DNA from: Saccharopolyspora flava
GTDB lineage: Bacteria > Actinomycetota > Actinomycetes > Mycobacteriales > Pseudonocardiaceae
Length of the DNA: 64,000 bases
Assembly: GCF_900116135.1 (NCBI RefSeq)
Contig: NZ_FOZX01000008.1
Location: 1 to 64,000, forward strand
Direction: 5' to 3'
Each line of letters starts with the position of its first letter. Positions within the stretch are counted from its first letter, which is position 1. The notes under the pieces are model-generated. The model was not told the DNA's origin, searched no databases, and saw only the letters and a program-made list of their open reading frames with translations. This document shows positions 27,554-36,639 of the stretch, one piece after another. The translations under genes and the position numbers were made by a program.

Positions 27554-28678
27554 TCAGGCCCAGTGGGAGATGTCGTTGACGAGCCGGACGGAGGCGTTGC
27601 CGTCGGGGTAGAACTCGACGATCGACAGCGACGCGAGGTCGAGGTGCAGCCGGTAGAAGACCTCGGGTCCGACGTCGAGGCCCATGCGCAGCAGGGACTT
27701 GATGGGCGTGACGTGGCTGACGACGATGATCGTCCGCCCGGCGTAGCGCTGGAGGAGGTCGTCGCGGGCGGCGGTGACGCGCTGGTGGACGGCGGCGAGG
27801 CTCTCCCCGCCGGGCGGCACGACGGTCGGGTCGCCGATCCACTTCCGGTGCAGCTCGGGGTACTTGTCGGCGGCTTCGAGGAAGGTGAGGCCCTCCCAGT
27901 CGCCGAAGTCGGTTTCGAGCAGCCCGTCGTGGAACTCGAGTTCGCTCCCGGTGGCGTCGGCGACGGCCTGGGCGCTCTGCCGGGTGCGGGTGAGCGGTGA
28001 GGCGATGATGGGGGCCGCGCCGTCGGAGGTGACGATGCCGTCCATGGCGGCGAGGCGCTTGGCGGCGGCGTGGACCTGGCGCTGTCCGAGGTCGGTGAGT
28101 TCGACGTCGCCACGGCCGGAGTAGCGCTTGTCGACGGACATCGGGGTTTGGCCGTGCCGGAGCAGCAGCATCCTGGTGGGGGCGCCGCGCAGGTTCTGCC
28201 ACCCGGAGGGGCGGCTGCGGGCCGAGGCGCTCTCGGCTTCGCTGACCTGCTCGGATTCGGCCGTTCCGGTCTCGACGGTGTTGCCGTCCATGGCGTCGTT
28301 GGCGAGCTTGTCGGCGGCGGCGTTGTCGGCGCGCGGGATCCACTCGTAGTCGACGTGCCGGAAGTCGGCGGCGAGTTCGCGGGCGACGGCGTTGAGCGGC
28401 TGGAGGTTGGCGTGCTTGACCTTCCAGCGCCCGGCCATCTGCTCGATGACGAGCTTGGAGTCCATCCGCACCGAGACCTCGGTGGCGCCGAGCTCGGCGG
28501 CGGCGCGCAGCCCGGCGATCAGGCCCTGGTACTCGGCGACGTTGTTGGTGGTCTCGCCGAGGCCGATGGCGCGTTCGGCGAGGACGGCGCGGGTACCGGC
28601 GTCGAGCACGACGGCGCCGGAGCCGGCGGGCCCGGGGTTGCCCCGGGACCCGCCGTCGGCTTCGACGATGACCTTCAC
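27554..28678 (-). CDS. fused RNase HI / histidine (alpha-ribazole-like) phosphatase
   Basis: A 374-aa two-domain protein equivalent to M. tuberculosis Rv2228c. Residues 1-135 are RNase HI, with active-site carboxylates in EADGGSRGNPGPAG, NNVAEYQGL, VRMDSKLVIEQ and PRADNAAADKLAN; it cuts the RNA strand of RNA-DNA hybrids. After an acidic linker, residues ~170-374 are a histidine phosphatase: LLLRHGQTPMS (phospho-His), LETDFGDWEGLTF and IIVVSHVTPIKSLL. The latter is CobC-like and could dephosphorylate alpha-ribazole phosphate in B12 synthesis, fitting nearby cobC and cobD. The GTG start overlaps the upstream stop by 4 bp (GTGA). Confidence 0.93.
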   Translation of the reverse strand: MKVIVEADGGSRGNPGPAGSGAVVLDAGTRAVLAERAIGLGETTNNVAEYQGLIAGLRAAAELGATEVSVRMDSKLVIEQMAGRWKVKHANLQPLNAVARELAADFRHVDYEWIPRADNAAADKLANDAMDGNTVETGTAESEQVSEAESASARSRPSGWQNLRGAPTRMLLLRHGQTPMSVDKRYSGRGDVELTDLGQRQVHAAAKRLAAMDGIVTSDGAAPIIASPLTRTRQSAQAVADATGSELEFHDGLLETDFGDWEGLTFLEAADKYPELHRKWIGDPTVVPPGGESLAAVHQRVTAARDDLLQRYAGRTIIVVSHVTPIKSLLRMGLDVGPEVFYRLHLDLASLSIVEFYPDGNASVRLVNDISHWA

Positions 28679-29400
28679 TTGCTCTCCCGGACCATGATCG
28701 CGCCGCACTCCTCGCAGCGGACCACGTCGTCGGCGGCGGCTTCGCGGACCTCGTTGAGAGCGTGCCGGTCGAGTTCGATGCGGCAGGCGCCGCAGCGGGC
28801 GCCCTGCAGCAGGCCGACGCCGACGCCGCGCTGGGCGCGCACCCGCTCGTAGAGGGCGACGAGGTCGTCGGGCAGGGCCTTGGCGATGATGTCGCGTTCC
28901 TGCTGGCGGCGGGCTTCGGCGGTGTCGAGCTCGCCGAGGGCTTCGTCGCGGCGGTTCTGGATGTCGGCGAGCCGCTGCTCGGCGTCGGAGACGGCCTCGG
29001 CGGACTTGGTCACGTTGGTCTCGAGCGCTTCGCGCTGCTCCATGACCTCCAGCTGCTCGTCCTCCAGGACGGCTTGGCGCCGGGCGAGGGTCTGCAGCTC
29101 GTGCTCGAGCTCCTCCTGCTGCTTGGCGGGGCCGCCGGCGGCCATCATCTCCCGGTCGCGGGCCTCGCGCTTGCGGACGTTGTCGACCTCGTTCTCCAGC
29201 CGCTTGACCTCGCGGTCGAGGTCGTTGAACGCGGTCTGGGCGACCACCAGCTCGTCGCGCTTGGTCTGCACCTCGCGTTCGGCGTCGCCGATCTGCTCGA
29301 GTTCCGGCAACGTGCGCCTGCGGTGCACGACGCGGTTGAGCTCCGCGTCGGCTTCCGCGAGATCGAGCAGCCGTCGTTGAACGGCGGGGTCGGCTTTCAC
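28675..29400 (-). CDS. coiled-coil protein with C-terminal zinc ribbon
   Basis: A 241-aa protein, orthologous in pattern and place to Rv2229c. Residues ~10-175 are a long heptad-rich antiparallel coiled coil. Residues ~195-235 hold a C4 zinc ribbon, C-x2-C in [11 protein letters not shown] and C-x2-C in [11 protein letters not shown]. The zf-RING_7/CT398 type is thought to be a nucleic-acid or protein-binding adaptor; the function is unsettled. GTGA overlaps join it to NIF3 before and RNase HI after, so the three are made together. Confidence 0.9.
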   Translation of the reverse strand: MKADPAVQRRLLDLAEADAELNRVVHRRRTLPELEQIGDAEREVQTKRDELVVAQTAFNDLDREVKRLENEVDNVRKREARDREMMAAGGPAKQQEELEHELQTLARRQAVLEDEQLEVMEQREALETNVTKSAEAVSDAEQRLADIQNRRDEALGELDTAEARRQQERDIIAKALPDDLVALYERVRAQRGVGVGLLQGARCGACRIELDRHALNEVREAAADDVVRCEECGAIMVRESK

Positions 29401-30272
29401 GCGAGCGCCCTCCCTGGGTCTGGGGTCGCACCGGCGTGCACGGTCCACGGGTCGGTGCGTCGGGTGGAAACGAGGACTTCGACTGTATCCGGCAGCGCGG
29501 CGGACACGAGGTCCGCGGCCTGCTGGCACCAGGGCCATTCGCTGGCCCAGTGCGCGACGTCGACGAGCGCGGGCACGGTGGTGCCGGGCACGTCGGCTTG
29601 CGCGAGGTGCTCGCCCGCCGGGTGGTGGCGCAGGTCGGCGGTGACGTAGGCGTCGACGCCGGCTTCGGCGGCAGCGGTCAGGAACGAGTCGCCCGCGCCG
29701 CCGCAGACGGCGACGCGGTGGATCTCGCGGTCGGGGTCGCCCGCGCCGCGCACGCCCCACGCGGTGGTGGGCAGGCCGTCGGCGACGCGGCGGACGAAGT
29801 CGCGGAACGGTTCGGGCTGCGGCAGCTCGCCGATGCGGCCGAGGCCGGTGTCGGCGTCAGGCGCGACGGGCATCAGCGGCCGGGTGCGGGTCAGGCCGAG
29901 GGCTCCGGCCAGGGCGTCGGACACGCCGGGGTTGGCCTTGTCGGCGTTGGTGTGGGCGCAGTAGAGGCCGATGCCGGAGCGGATCAGCCGGTGCACGACA
30001 CGGCCCTTGTGGTCGTCGGCGGGCACGCCGTGGACGCCGCGCAGCAGCAGCGGGTGGTGCGAGATGAGCAGCTGGGCGCCGAAGTCGACGGCTTCGTCGA
30101 CGGTGGCTTCGAGGGGGTCGACGCAGAACAGCACGCGCTGCACGACCGCGTCGGGGTCGCCGCAGACCAGGCCGACCGCGTCCCAGTCCTCGGCGAGTCC
30201 GGTGGGGTACGCCTTCTCCAGCGCGCCGATCACGTCCCGAATCCGCACCGTTTCACCCACGTTCCACGACAT
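29397..30272 (-). CDS. NIF3-family metal-binding protein
   Basis: A 291-aa Nif3/YbgI-type protein. Metal-ligand motifs are [11 protein letters not shown] (paired His), [18 protein letters not shown] near residue 105, and the C-terminal [12 protein letters not shown] with His and Glu. It also has [21 protein letters not shown] and [12 protein letters not shown], typical of the family. It may act as a GTP cyclohydrolase-like or phosphodiesterase enzyme, but the reaction is not established. Its start lies 20 bp inside the end of the upstream cobC gene, so translation is coupled. Confidence 0.92.
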   Translation of the reverse strand: MSWNVGETVRIRDVIGALEKAYPTGLAEDWDAVGLVCGDPDAVVQRVLFCVDPLEATVDEAVDFGAQLLISHHPLLLRGVHGVPADDHKGRVVHRLIRSGIGLYCAHTNADKANPGVSDALAGALGLTRTRPLMPVAPDADTGLGRIGELPQPEPFRDFVRRVADGLPTTAWGVRGAGDPDREIHRVAVCGGAGDSFLTAAAEAGVDAYVTADLRHHPAGEHLAQADVPGTTVPALVDVAHWASEWPWCQQAADLVSAALPDTVEVLVSTRRTDPWTVHAGATPDPGRALA

Positions 30273-31299
30273 CCTGAAAAGCCTTGACCAACAACGAGTT
30301 CTGTTCCGGGTCCCGGACGGCGACCCGGAGGTGGTCGGTGTCCAGGCCCGGGAAGGTGTCCCCTCGGCGGACCGCGATCCCGCGTTCCCGCAGCTCTTCC
30401 CGCACCCGCTGCCCGTCGGGCACCCGCAGCAGCAGGAACGGCGCGCGGGCCGCGCCCACCACCTCGACGCCGGACACTCCGTCGAGCGCGTCCATCAGCG
30501 AGGCCCGGTTCTCGGTGAATTCCGCTGCGGCGCTGCCGGATTCGGCGAGGGCGCGCGGTTCGCAGCAGGCCTGCACGGCGGTGAGCACCAGCGAGTTGAC
30601 CGGCCAGTGCGGACGGGCGCGGCCGAGTTCGGCGAGCAGCTGCGGGCTGCCGAGCGCGTATCCGGCGCGCAGCCCGGGCAGGCCCCACATCTTGGTGAGG
30701 CTGCGCAGCACGAGCAGCCCGGGGTCGGCGAGGTGCGCGAGGGATTCGCGTTCGCCGGGGACGGCGTCGATGAACGCCTCGTCGACGACGACGGTCCGGC
30801 CGGGCCGCAGCAGCCGGCGGATCTCCTCGGCCGGGTGCAGCACGGAGGTCGGGTTGGTGGGGTTGCCGAGCACGACGAGGTCGGCCTCGTCGGGAACCTG
30901 CTCGGCGCGCAGCCGGTAGCCGTCGGCGGCGTCGAGCAGGACGCGCCGGACCGGGACGCCTGCCGTGCGCAGGGCGAGGTCGGGTTCGGTGAACGACGGG
31001 TGGATCAGCGCGGCGAGCCTCGGGCGCAGCGCGGGCAGCAGCGCGAAGGCCTCGGCGGCTCCGGCCAGCACCATCACCTCGTCGGGGTGCCGGTCGTGCC
31101 GGTCGGCGACGGCGCGGCGGGCGGCTTCGTCGGCGTCGGCCGAGGGGTAGGAGCCGAGGTCGTCGAGGGCCTCGGCGAGCCGGTCGCGCAGCCACCGCGG
31201 CGGCCGGTCGAGCCGCACGTTGACCGCGAAGTCGGCGAGCCCACGCGCCGCGTCCACGTCGCCGTGGTGGCGCAACAGCTCCCGATCGTCCCCGCTCAT
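30253..31299 (-). CDS. cobC: CobC-like PLP-dependent aminotransferase/decarboxylase
   Basis: A 348-aa class I/II aminotransferase-fold enzyme corresponding to Rv2231c. PLP contacts include [23 protein letters not shown] helices, [18 protein letters not shown] and the Schiff-base lysine in [17 protein letters not shown] (~residue 205). In aerobic cobalamin synthesis CobC/CobD supplies (R)-1-amino-2-propanol phosphate from threonine phosphate. A histidinol-phosphate aminotransferase role is the main alternative. It is the first gene of the leftward four-gene operon with NIF3, the zinc-ribbon protein and RNase HI. Confidence 0.83.
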   Translation of the reverse strand: MSGDDRELLRHHGDVDAARGLADFAVNVRLDRPPRWLRDRLAEALDDLGSYPSADADEAARRAVADRHDRHPDEVMVLAGAAEAFALLPALRPRLAALIHPSFTEPDLALRTAGVPVRRVLLDAADGYRLRAEQVPDEADLVVLGNPTNPTSVLHPAEEIRRLLRPGRTVVVDEAFIDAVPGERESLAHLADPGLLVLRSLTKMWGLPGLRAGYALGSPQLLAELGRARPHWPVNSLVLTAVQACCEPRALAESGSAAAEFTENRASLMDALDGVSGVEVVGAARAPFLLLRVPDGQRVREELRERGIAVRRGDTFPGLDTDHLRVAVRDPEQNSLLVKAFQDVVERG

Positions 31300-31358
31300 C
31301 GTGGGCAGTCTAAACGTCCACGTGGGAGCGTCTCAGACGGTCCGTACCCTGTAGAGGC

Positions 31359-31814
31359 GTGCATGTCTCCTTCATCTGTACGGGCAACATCTGCCGGTCG
31401 CCGATGGCGGCGTTGATCTTCGCCGACGAGCTGCGGCGGGCGGGGCTGGACTCGCTGGTCGAGGTCTCCAGCGCCGGGACCGGGCCGTGGCACGTCGGCG
31501 AGCCCGCCGACCCGCGCACCGAGAAGGTGCTGGCCGCCCACGACTACCCCACCGAGCACGTCGCCGCGCAGATCGACGATCACCACCTGGGCGCGGACCT
31601 GCTGGTCGCGATGGACGAGGGGCACCTGCGCGCGGTGCGGCGGCTGACCGGCGACCCGGAGAAGGTGCGGTTGCTGCGGTCGTTCGACCCGGACGCCGAC
31701 GGCACCGAGGTGCCCGACCCCTACTACGGGGGCCCGAACGGGTTCGACGACGTGCTGGCGATGGTCGAGGCCGCGATGCCGGGGCTGATGGCGTGGGTGC
31801 GGGAACGCCTGTGA
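31359..31814 (+). CDS. low-molecular-weight protein-tyrosine phosphatase
   Basis: A 151-aa LMW-PTP. The P-loop CTGNICRSP (C-x5-R, residues 7-14) lies at the N-terminus, and the general-acid loop DPYYGG near residue 125. It removes phosphate from protein tyrosines and is the positional counterpart of PtpA (Rv2234). A TACCCT -10-like hexamer at 31345-31350 puts the transcription start at or next to the GTG, so the mRNA may be leaderless. The stop overlaps the next gene's GTG (GTGA). No PtkA-like kinase gene adjoins it. Confidence 0.94.
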   Translation: MHVSFICTGNICRSPMAALIFADELRRAGLDSLVEVSSAGTGPWHVGEPADPRTEKVLAAHDYPTEHVAAQIDDHHLGADLLVAMDEGHLRAVRRLTGDPEKVRLLRSFDPDADGTEVPDPYYGGPNGFDDVLAMVEAAMPGLMAWVRERL

Positions 31815-32677
31815 TCACCGAGGAGGTCGCCCGGCTCACCGGCCGCGAGGTCGTCGAGGCCCGCCGGTTGTCCGGCGGGGACACGGCGGCGGCGTTCGCC
31901 GCGCGGCTCGACGACGGGACCGAGGTGTTCGCCAAGTCCGCCCCGCCGTCGATGCCCGGCGCGACCGCGGCCGAGGCGGCGTCGCTGCGCTGGCTCGCCG
32001 AGCCGGGCGCGGTGCCGGTGCCGGAGGTGCTGGGCGCGAGCGAGGACGTCCTGGTCACCGAGCACGTCGCGGCCGCATCGCCGACGGCGCGGGCCGCCGA
32101 GGAGCTGGGGCGCGGCCTGGCTCGGCTGCACGACGCCGGGGCTCCGGCGCACGGCAGCGCCCCGCCGGGCGGACCGGCCGACGCGTGGATCGGGCTGGCC
32201 CCGATGCGCAACGAGCCCGAGCAGGACTGGCCGGCGTTCTTCGCGCGGCACCGCGTGCAGCCCTACGTCCGGCGCGCGGTGGACTCCGGCGCGATCGGGA
32301 CCGAGTCGGCGCGGGTGCTGGACCGGGTGTGCGAGCGGCTGCCGGAGCTGGCCGGGCCCGCCGAACCGCCGTCCCGCCTGCACGGCGACCTGTGGAGCGG
32401 CAACGTGCACTGGGGCCGCGAGGCGGCGTGGCTGATCGATCCGGCCGCGCACGGCGGTCACCGCGAGACCGATCTGGCGATGCTGCACCTGTTCGGCTGC
32501 CCGCAGCTGGACCGGGTCGTCGCCACCTACCAGGAGGTTCGCCCGCTCTCAGACGGCTGGCGGGAGCGGATCGCGCTGCACCAGCTGTTCCCGCTGCTGG
32601 TGCACGCGGTGCTGTTCGGCGGCGGGTACGGCGCGCAGGCGGCGCGGGCCGCGGAGCGGGCGCTGAGGTCACACTGA
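31811..32677 (+). CDS. fructosamine kinase-family protein
   Basis: A 288-aa small-molecule kinase of the fructosamine/ketosamine-3-kinase family. It has an N-lobe with GGDTAAAFAARLDDGTEVFAK (phosphate loop and Lys) and the catalytic HGDLWSGNVHWG (~residue 195). The metal-binding LIDPAAHGGHRETDLAML and a C-terminal helix also fit. It phosphorylates ketosamine adducts, which leads to protein deglycation. The GTG start overlaps the phosphatase stop, so the two form a phosphatase-kinase pair in one transcript. The true substrate is not known. Confidence 0.88.
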   Translation: MITEEVARLTGREVVEARRLSGGDTAAAFAARLDDGTEVFAKSAPPSMPGATAAEAASLRWLAEPGAVPVPEVLGASEDVLVTEHVAAASPTARAAEELGRGLARLHDAGAPAHGSAPPGGPADAWIGLAPMRNEPEQDWPAFFARHRVQPYVRRAVDSGAIGTESARVLDRVCERLPELAGPAEPPSRLHGDLWSGNVHWGREAAWLIDPAAHGGHRETDLAMLHLFGCPQLDRVVATYQEVRPLSDGWRERIALHQLFPLLVHAVLFGGGYGAQAARAAERALRSH

Positions 32678-32724
32678 GCCGGGGTCTCAGCCACCTCGCC
32701 GGTCGCGCGGCCTACCGTGGGGGT

Positions 32725-33759
32725 GTGCGTCTCAAGTTCTTGCTGCGTCCCGGGTGGCTGGGTGCGATCGCGCTGGTCGTGGTGTTCGCCGGGCTGTGCT
32801 TCACGACGCTCGCGCCGTGGCAGTTCGGGCGCAGCGAGGAGACGGAGATCCGGAACAAGGCGATCGCCGAGTCCTTCCACGCCGAGCCGAAGCCGATCGA
32901 CCAGGTGCTGCCGGCCGGGCGCGCTCCGGACGTGAACACCGAGTGGTCGCAGGTGCTGCTGACCGGCGAGTACCTGCACCGGTCGGAGACGCTGGCCTGG
33001 CAGCGCACGGTGCTCGGCGAGCCCGCGTTCGAGGTGATCACCCCGTTCCGGCTGGACGACGGGACGACGGTGCTGGTCGACCGGGGTTACGTGCGGCCGG
33101 TCAACGGCACGCAGGCCCCCGACTACGCGGCCGCGCCGTCGGGCCGGGTGACGCTCACGGCCCGGATCCGCGCTGACGAGACCGACAGCAAGCAGCGTCC
33201 GCTGTTCGACCACGACGGGCACCGCTGGGCCTACGCGGTCAACTCCGGCACGATCTCCGCGGGCACGGGTCTGGCGCTGCGCCCCGGCTACGTCGCCCTC
33301 TCCGAGGGCCAGCCGGGCGTTCTCGGCGCCCTGCCGCTGCCCCGCCTGGAGTCGGGGCCGTACTTCTCCTACGCGCTGCAGTGGATCGCCTTCGGCATCA
33401 TGGCGATCCTCACGATCGGCTACCTGATCTACACGGAGCTCCGCCCCGAAGCAGCCCCCGCCTGGCGCCGCCAGCACGAGGACGACGAGGACGCACCCAC
33501 CCCCTCGGGCTCCGCAGCCGCATCATCGGCCACGGCTTCAGCCGCCTCAGGTTCGGCCACTTCGGGCTCCCCGACCTCGCCGAGCACCGACCCGACCCAC
33601 TCCACCTCGGCTTCCGACGCGACCCCGACCTCCTCGCGCTACGCCGCGAAGCGGAAGTCCACCCCGAAGCGCCGCCGCAAGCTCTCCGTCGCCGAAGCCA
33701 TCGCCGAGGAAGAGCGCCGCGAAGCCGAATCTTTCGAGCGCAACTCCCGGGAGTCCTGA
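32725..33759 (+). CDS. SURF1-family cytochrome oxidase assembly protein
   Basis: A 344-aa membrane protein with helix 1 near the N-terminus (WLGAIALVVVFAGLCFTTLAPWQFGR). A large external loop carries VLVDRGYV, and helix 2 (YALQWIAFGIMAILTIGYLIY, ~residue 220) follows, the two-helix SURF1 layout for heme-copper oxidase assembly. The counterpart is Rv2235. Unusually, ~110 extra C-terminal residues are Ser/Ala/Thr-rich and end in a basic segment (KRKSTPKRRRKLS) and an acidic helix. TACCGT at 32713-32718 precedes the GTG by six nt, so the mRNA may be leaderless. Confidence 0.9.
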   Translation: MRLKFLLRPGWLGAIALVVVFAGLCFTTLAPWQFGRSEETEIRNKAIAESFHAEPKPIDQVLPAGRAPDVNTEWSQVLLTGEYLHRSETLAWQRTVLGEPAFEVITPFRLDDGTTVLVDRGYVRPVNGTQAPDYAAAPSGRVTLTARIRADETDSKQRPLFDHDGHRWAYAVNSGTISAGTGLALRPGYVALSEGQPGVLGALPLPRLESGPYFSYALQWIAFGIMAILTIGYLIYTELRPEAAPAWRRQHEDDEDAPTPSGSAAASSATASAASGSATSGSPTSPSTDPTHSTSASDATPTSSRYAAKRKSTPKRRRKLSVAEAIAEEERREAESFERNSRES

Positions 33760-33785
33760 TCCCGCCGCACCGAGGGCTGGGCAGT

Positions 33786-33855
33786 GGACAGTTTTAGCCA
33801 TAATTGCCCATGATCAATGTCCGAAATGTCTGGACAATTATGGCTAAAACTGTCC
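33786..33855. repeat. ~70-bp palindromic dispersed repeat, copy B
   Basis: The best-preserved copy: a perfect 20-bp terminal inverted repeat, GGACAGTTTTAGCCATAATT at 33786-33805 and its complement at 33836-33855. The core reads, on the other strand, GTCC-A-GACATTTCGGACAT. It lies between the convergent SURF1 and cobD genes and is inverted relative to copies A and C. Confidence 0.88.
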
Positions 33856-33917
33856 CCTGGTAACGACGCTCCCCACGCGAGAGGCCAACGCTCCAGGACG
33901 AACAGCTGTGGGTTCCG

Positions 33918-34868
33918 TCAGCGGTGGCGGAGGAGGGCGGTGGCGGCCGCTGCGACGCCCGTGACCGTGCCGATGAGGCGGGAGAGCTCGACGCTGCGGG
34001 TGACGTCGCCCGCGTCGGCCGTGCGCCCCTCGCCCATGATCGGGCGCTGCTCGGTGATGTGGCCGTAGACGGTGCGGCCGCCGAGGCGGATCTCCAGGGC
34101 TCCCGCGAACGCCGCCTCGATCTGGCCGGCGTTGGGGCTCGGGTGGGCGGCGGCGTCGCGCCGCCAGGTGCGCCAGGCACCGCCGCCGGCGCCGCCGACG
34201 ACGGGGGCGCAGACCGCGGTCAGCACGGCCGCGAAGCGCGCGGGCACGAGGTTGAGCAGGTCGTCCAGCCGTGCCGAGGCCCAGCCGAACTCGCGGTAGC
34301 GGGGCGAGCGGTGCCCCACCATCGCGTCGAGCGTGTTGGCCGCGCGGTAGGCCGCGAGCCCGGGGATGCCCGCCACGGCGCCCCACACCAGCGGGGCGAC
34401 GACGGCGTCGGAGGTGTTCTCGGCGATCGACTCGACGGTCGCGCGCGCCAGGCCCTGCCCGTCGAGGACGGCGGCGTCGCGGCCGCAGAGGTGCCCGAGG
34501 CGCTCGCGGGCGCCGTCGATCTCCCCGGCGTCGAGCAGCCGCGCCATCGCGGTGCCCTCGTCGGCCAGCGACGTGCCGCCGAGCACCGCCCAGGTGACCA
34601 CGCCCGTCGCGGCGGCCTCCAGCACCGGGCTGCGGCGGACCGAGCGCTGCAGCAGCACGCCGAGCGCGGCGGTGCCGCCGACGAGCACCCCGGTGTAGAC
34701 GACACCGGTGGAGCGCCGGTCCTGGTAGAGCGCCTTCTCCAGCTTCTGGGCGGCGCGCCCGAACAGCGCGACCGGATGCCCGCGCCGGGGGTCGCCCAGC
34801 GCCGCGTCCGCCGCCACGCCGAGCAGCAGCCCGACCGCTCGTCCCGCGCTCACCCGCACCTCCACCAC
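33918..34868 (-). CDS. cobD: adenosylcobinamide-phosphate synthase (CobD/CbiB)
   Basis: A 316-aa integral membrane enzyme that attaches aminopropanol phosphate to adenosylcobyric acid in the lower-ligand branch of B12 synthesis. It has the family motifs GVAADAALGDPRRGHPVALF, ARATVESIAENTSDAVVAPL, YRAANTLDAMVGH, FGWASARLDDLLNLVPAR and HPSPNAGQIEAAFAGAL. The counterpart is Rv2236c. It is the right edge of the block shared with M. tuberculosis and is divergent from the Wadjet locus. The start is GTG at 34868; the adjacent GTG codon is equally possible. Confidence 0.94.
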   Translation of the reverse strand: MVEVRVSAGRAVGLLLGVAADAALGDPRRGHPVALFGRAAQKLEKALYQDRRSTGVVYTGVLVGGTAALGVLLQRSVRRSPVLEAAATGVVTWAVLGGTSLADEGTAMARLLDAGEIDGARERLGHLCGRDAAVLDGQGLARATVESIAENTSDAVVAPLVWGAVAGIPGLAAYRAANTLDAMVGHRSPRYREFGWASARLDDLLNLVPARFAAVLTAVCAPVVGGAGGGAWRTWRRDAAAHPSPNAGQIEAAFAGALEIRLGGRTVYGHITEQRPIMGEGRTADAGDVTRSVELSRLIGTVTGVAAAATALLRHR

Positions 34869-34992
34869 CGCTGAGAAGTCGATCTCGGACAGCTCGAAAG
34901 CAGCACCGCACGCTACCCCGACGGCCGCTGTGACCGATCACGGCATCCCAGGTGACCGGCTGTGTCCGGGCGACGGGATATCGTGGCGGACC

Positions 34993-36639
34993 GTGACGGC
35001 CCCTGATCACGAAGCCGATGTGCTGCGCGCCGGTGTCGCGGGAAACGCGACCGACGTGCCGCAGCCTGCTGCCGAGACGCCGCCGGACGAGGCGCAGCGC
35101 CTGCAGCTGTTCGCCTACTTGCAGGCCCAGGAGCACCGCACCTACCTGGCGATCATGCGGTTGTTCACCTCGACGCTGCTGGCGGACCTGTCGGCCGGCG
35201 AGGTCGCCGCGGCCCTGGCCGCCGCCGAGCGCGAGGGCCGGGTCGCCCCCGGCGAGTCCGATGTGGACACGGTGATCGACCGGCTCAAGCAGCTGGTCAA
35301 GTGGGGCAACCTGGTCGTCGGGCGGCGCGAGACGATCGCCTCCAGCATCGCCGAGTTCCAGCACGGCAGCGTCCGCTACCAGGTCAGCAAGCTCGCCGTG
35401 CGCGTGCAGCGCGACGTCGACGCGCTGCTGCGGGTGCCGGAGGGCGCCCGCGAGGTCTCCCGCGAGCTGCTGCCCGCCATCGACCGCGGCCTCGCGGGCA
35501 TCGGCAGGGCCCTGTCCGACGCGCTGGCCGCCGAGCGCCACGACCCGCGCGGCAAACCCGCCCGCCAGGCGCGGGAACGGCTGGCCGAGCAGGTCACGAC
35601 GGTGTTCCTGCAGCACGCCGAGCTGGCCGCCACGGTCCGCGACTTCTACGCCTACCTGGGCCAGGTCGTCACCCGCCACCAGCTCGCGCCGGACGAGATC
35701 TCGGGTTTCCGGAACCTGCTGGTCGAGTACATCCAGATGGTCGTCGAGGACGTGCTGCGGCACACCGAGACGATCGCCGGCTCGCTGGCCGGGCTGACCG
35801 GGGCGCGCGGCGAGCTGCTGCGGCTGCTGGGCCCGGCCGACCAGCTGGGCACCGACGTGGAGCGGGCGCGCGGGCGCACCCAGGCCGACTGGCAGGAGCT
35901 GACGGACTGGTTCGTCGACGCCCCCGGCCGCCCCAGCCAGGTCGCGGCCCTGCGCGAGGCCACGGCCCGCGCGATCGGGTCGCTGCTGGCCAGCGTCAAG
36001 CGCGCCACCTCCGGCGGCGGTCTGGTGCCCGGCAGGCGCGGAGAGCTGCTCAAGCTCGCGAAGTGGTTCGACCGGGCCGACGAGCGCACCTCGCACCGGC
36101 TCTACGCGGCGGCGTTCGGCCTGCACTCGGCGCGGCACCTGCAGCCCGCGCCGGACTACGACTCCGACAACGACAAGGTGCCGTGGCGCGACGGGCCGGT
36201 GCAGGACGTGACGGTCAGCGTGCGCAGCCGCGGCGACCGCGGCGCGCGCGGCCGCACCTCGCGGGTGCTGGACGACCCGATGACCGAGGAAACCCTGCTG
36301 CAGCAGGCCCGCCGGGCCGATCAGCGGCGCAGCGCAGCGGTCGCCGAGCTCGCCGAGGCGGGCGCCGACGTCGGGCGGCGCACGCTGTCGCCGGACGCGC
36401 TGGGCGTGCTGTGCGAGCTGCTGACGCTGGCGATGGCGCAGCGCGACGGCTCCGACGACAAGGGCACGGCGCTGGACCCGGTGCACCGGCTGCGCGTGAC
36501 GATCCGCCCGGAACCCGGTCAGGAGACCAGGATTCGCAGCGCGGCGGGCGAGCTGACGCTGCGCGACACGGTTCTGGAACTGGCCGGGGACGGCGGATTA
36601 CCCGACTCCGAGGCACCGCTGCGAGGAGCCGCCCGATGA
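34993..36639 (+). CDS. jetA: Wadjet defence protein JetA (DUF2397/TIGR02677)
   Basis: A 548-aa DUF2397 protein, the kleisin-like (MksF-type) subunit of a Wadjet SMC complex. The N-terminal half has the family pattern LQLFAYLQAQEHRTYLAIMR, LKQLVKWGNLVVGRR and ASSIAEFQHGSVRYQVSKLA. The middle is helical (DFYAYLGQVVTRHQL), followed by LLKLAKWFDRADERTSHRLY near residue 355. The GTG at 34993 is chosen because a TATCGT -10-like hexamer lies eight nt upstream (leaderless). A GTG 21 codons earlier is possible. ATGA overlap couples it to jetB. The gene is divergent from cobD across 124 bp. Confidence 0.92.
   Translation: MTAPDHEADVLRAGVAGNATDVPQPAAETPPDEAQRLQLFAYLQAQEHRTYLAIMRLFTSTLLADLSAGEVAAALAAAEREGRVAPGESDVDTVIDRLKQLVKWGNLVVGRRETIASSIAEFQHGSVRYQVSKLAVRVQRDVDALLRVPEGAREVSRELLPAIDRGLAGIGRALSDALAAERHDPRGKPARQARERLAEQVTTVFLQHAELAATVRDFYAYLGQVVTRHQLAPDEISGFRNLLVEYIQMVVEDVLRHTETIAGSLAGLTGARGELLRLLGPADQLGTDVERARGRTQADWQELTDWFVDAPGRPSQVAALREATARAIGSLLASVKRATSGGGLVPGRRGELLKLAKWFDRADERTSHRLYAAAFGLHSARHLQPAPDYDSDNDKVPWRDGPVQDVTVSVRSRGDRGARGRTSRVLDDPMTEETLLQQARRADQRRSAAVAELAEAGADVGRRTLSPDALGVLCELLTLAMAQRDGSDDKGTALDPVHRLRVTIRPEPGQETRIRSAAGELTLRDTVLELAGDGGLPDSEAPLRGAAR

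Noticed and set aside
34930..34992. longer JetA start at GTG 34930
   Set aside because: Adds 21 residues unlike the family N-terminus and has no ribosome site. The later GTG has a well-placed -10 element.
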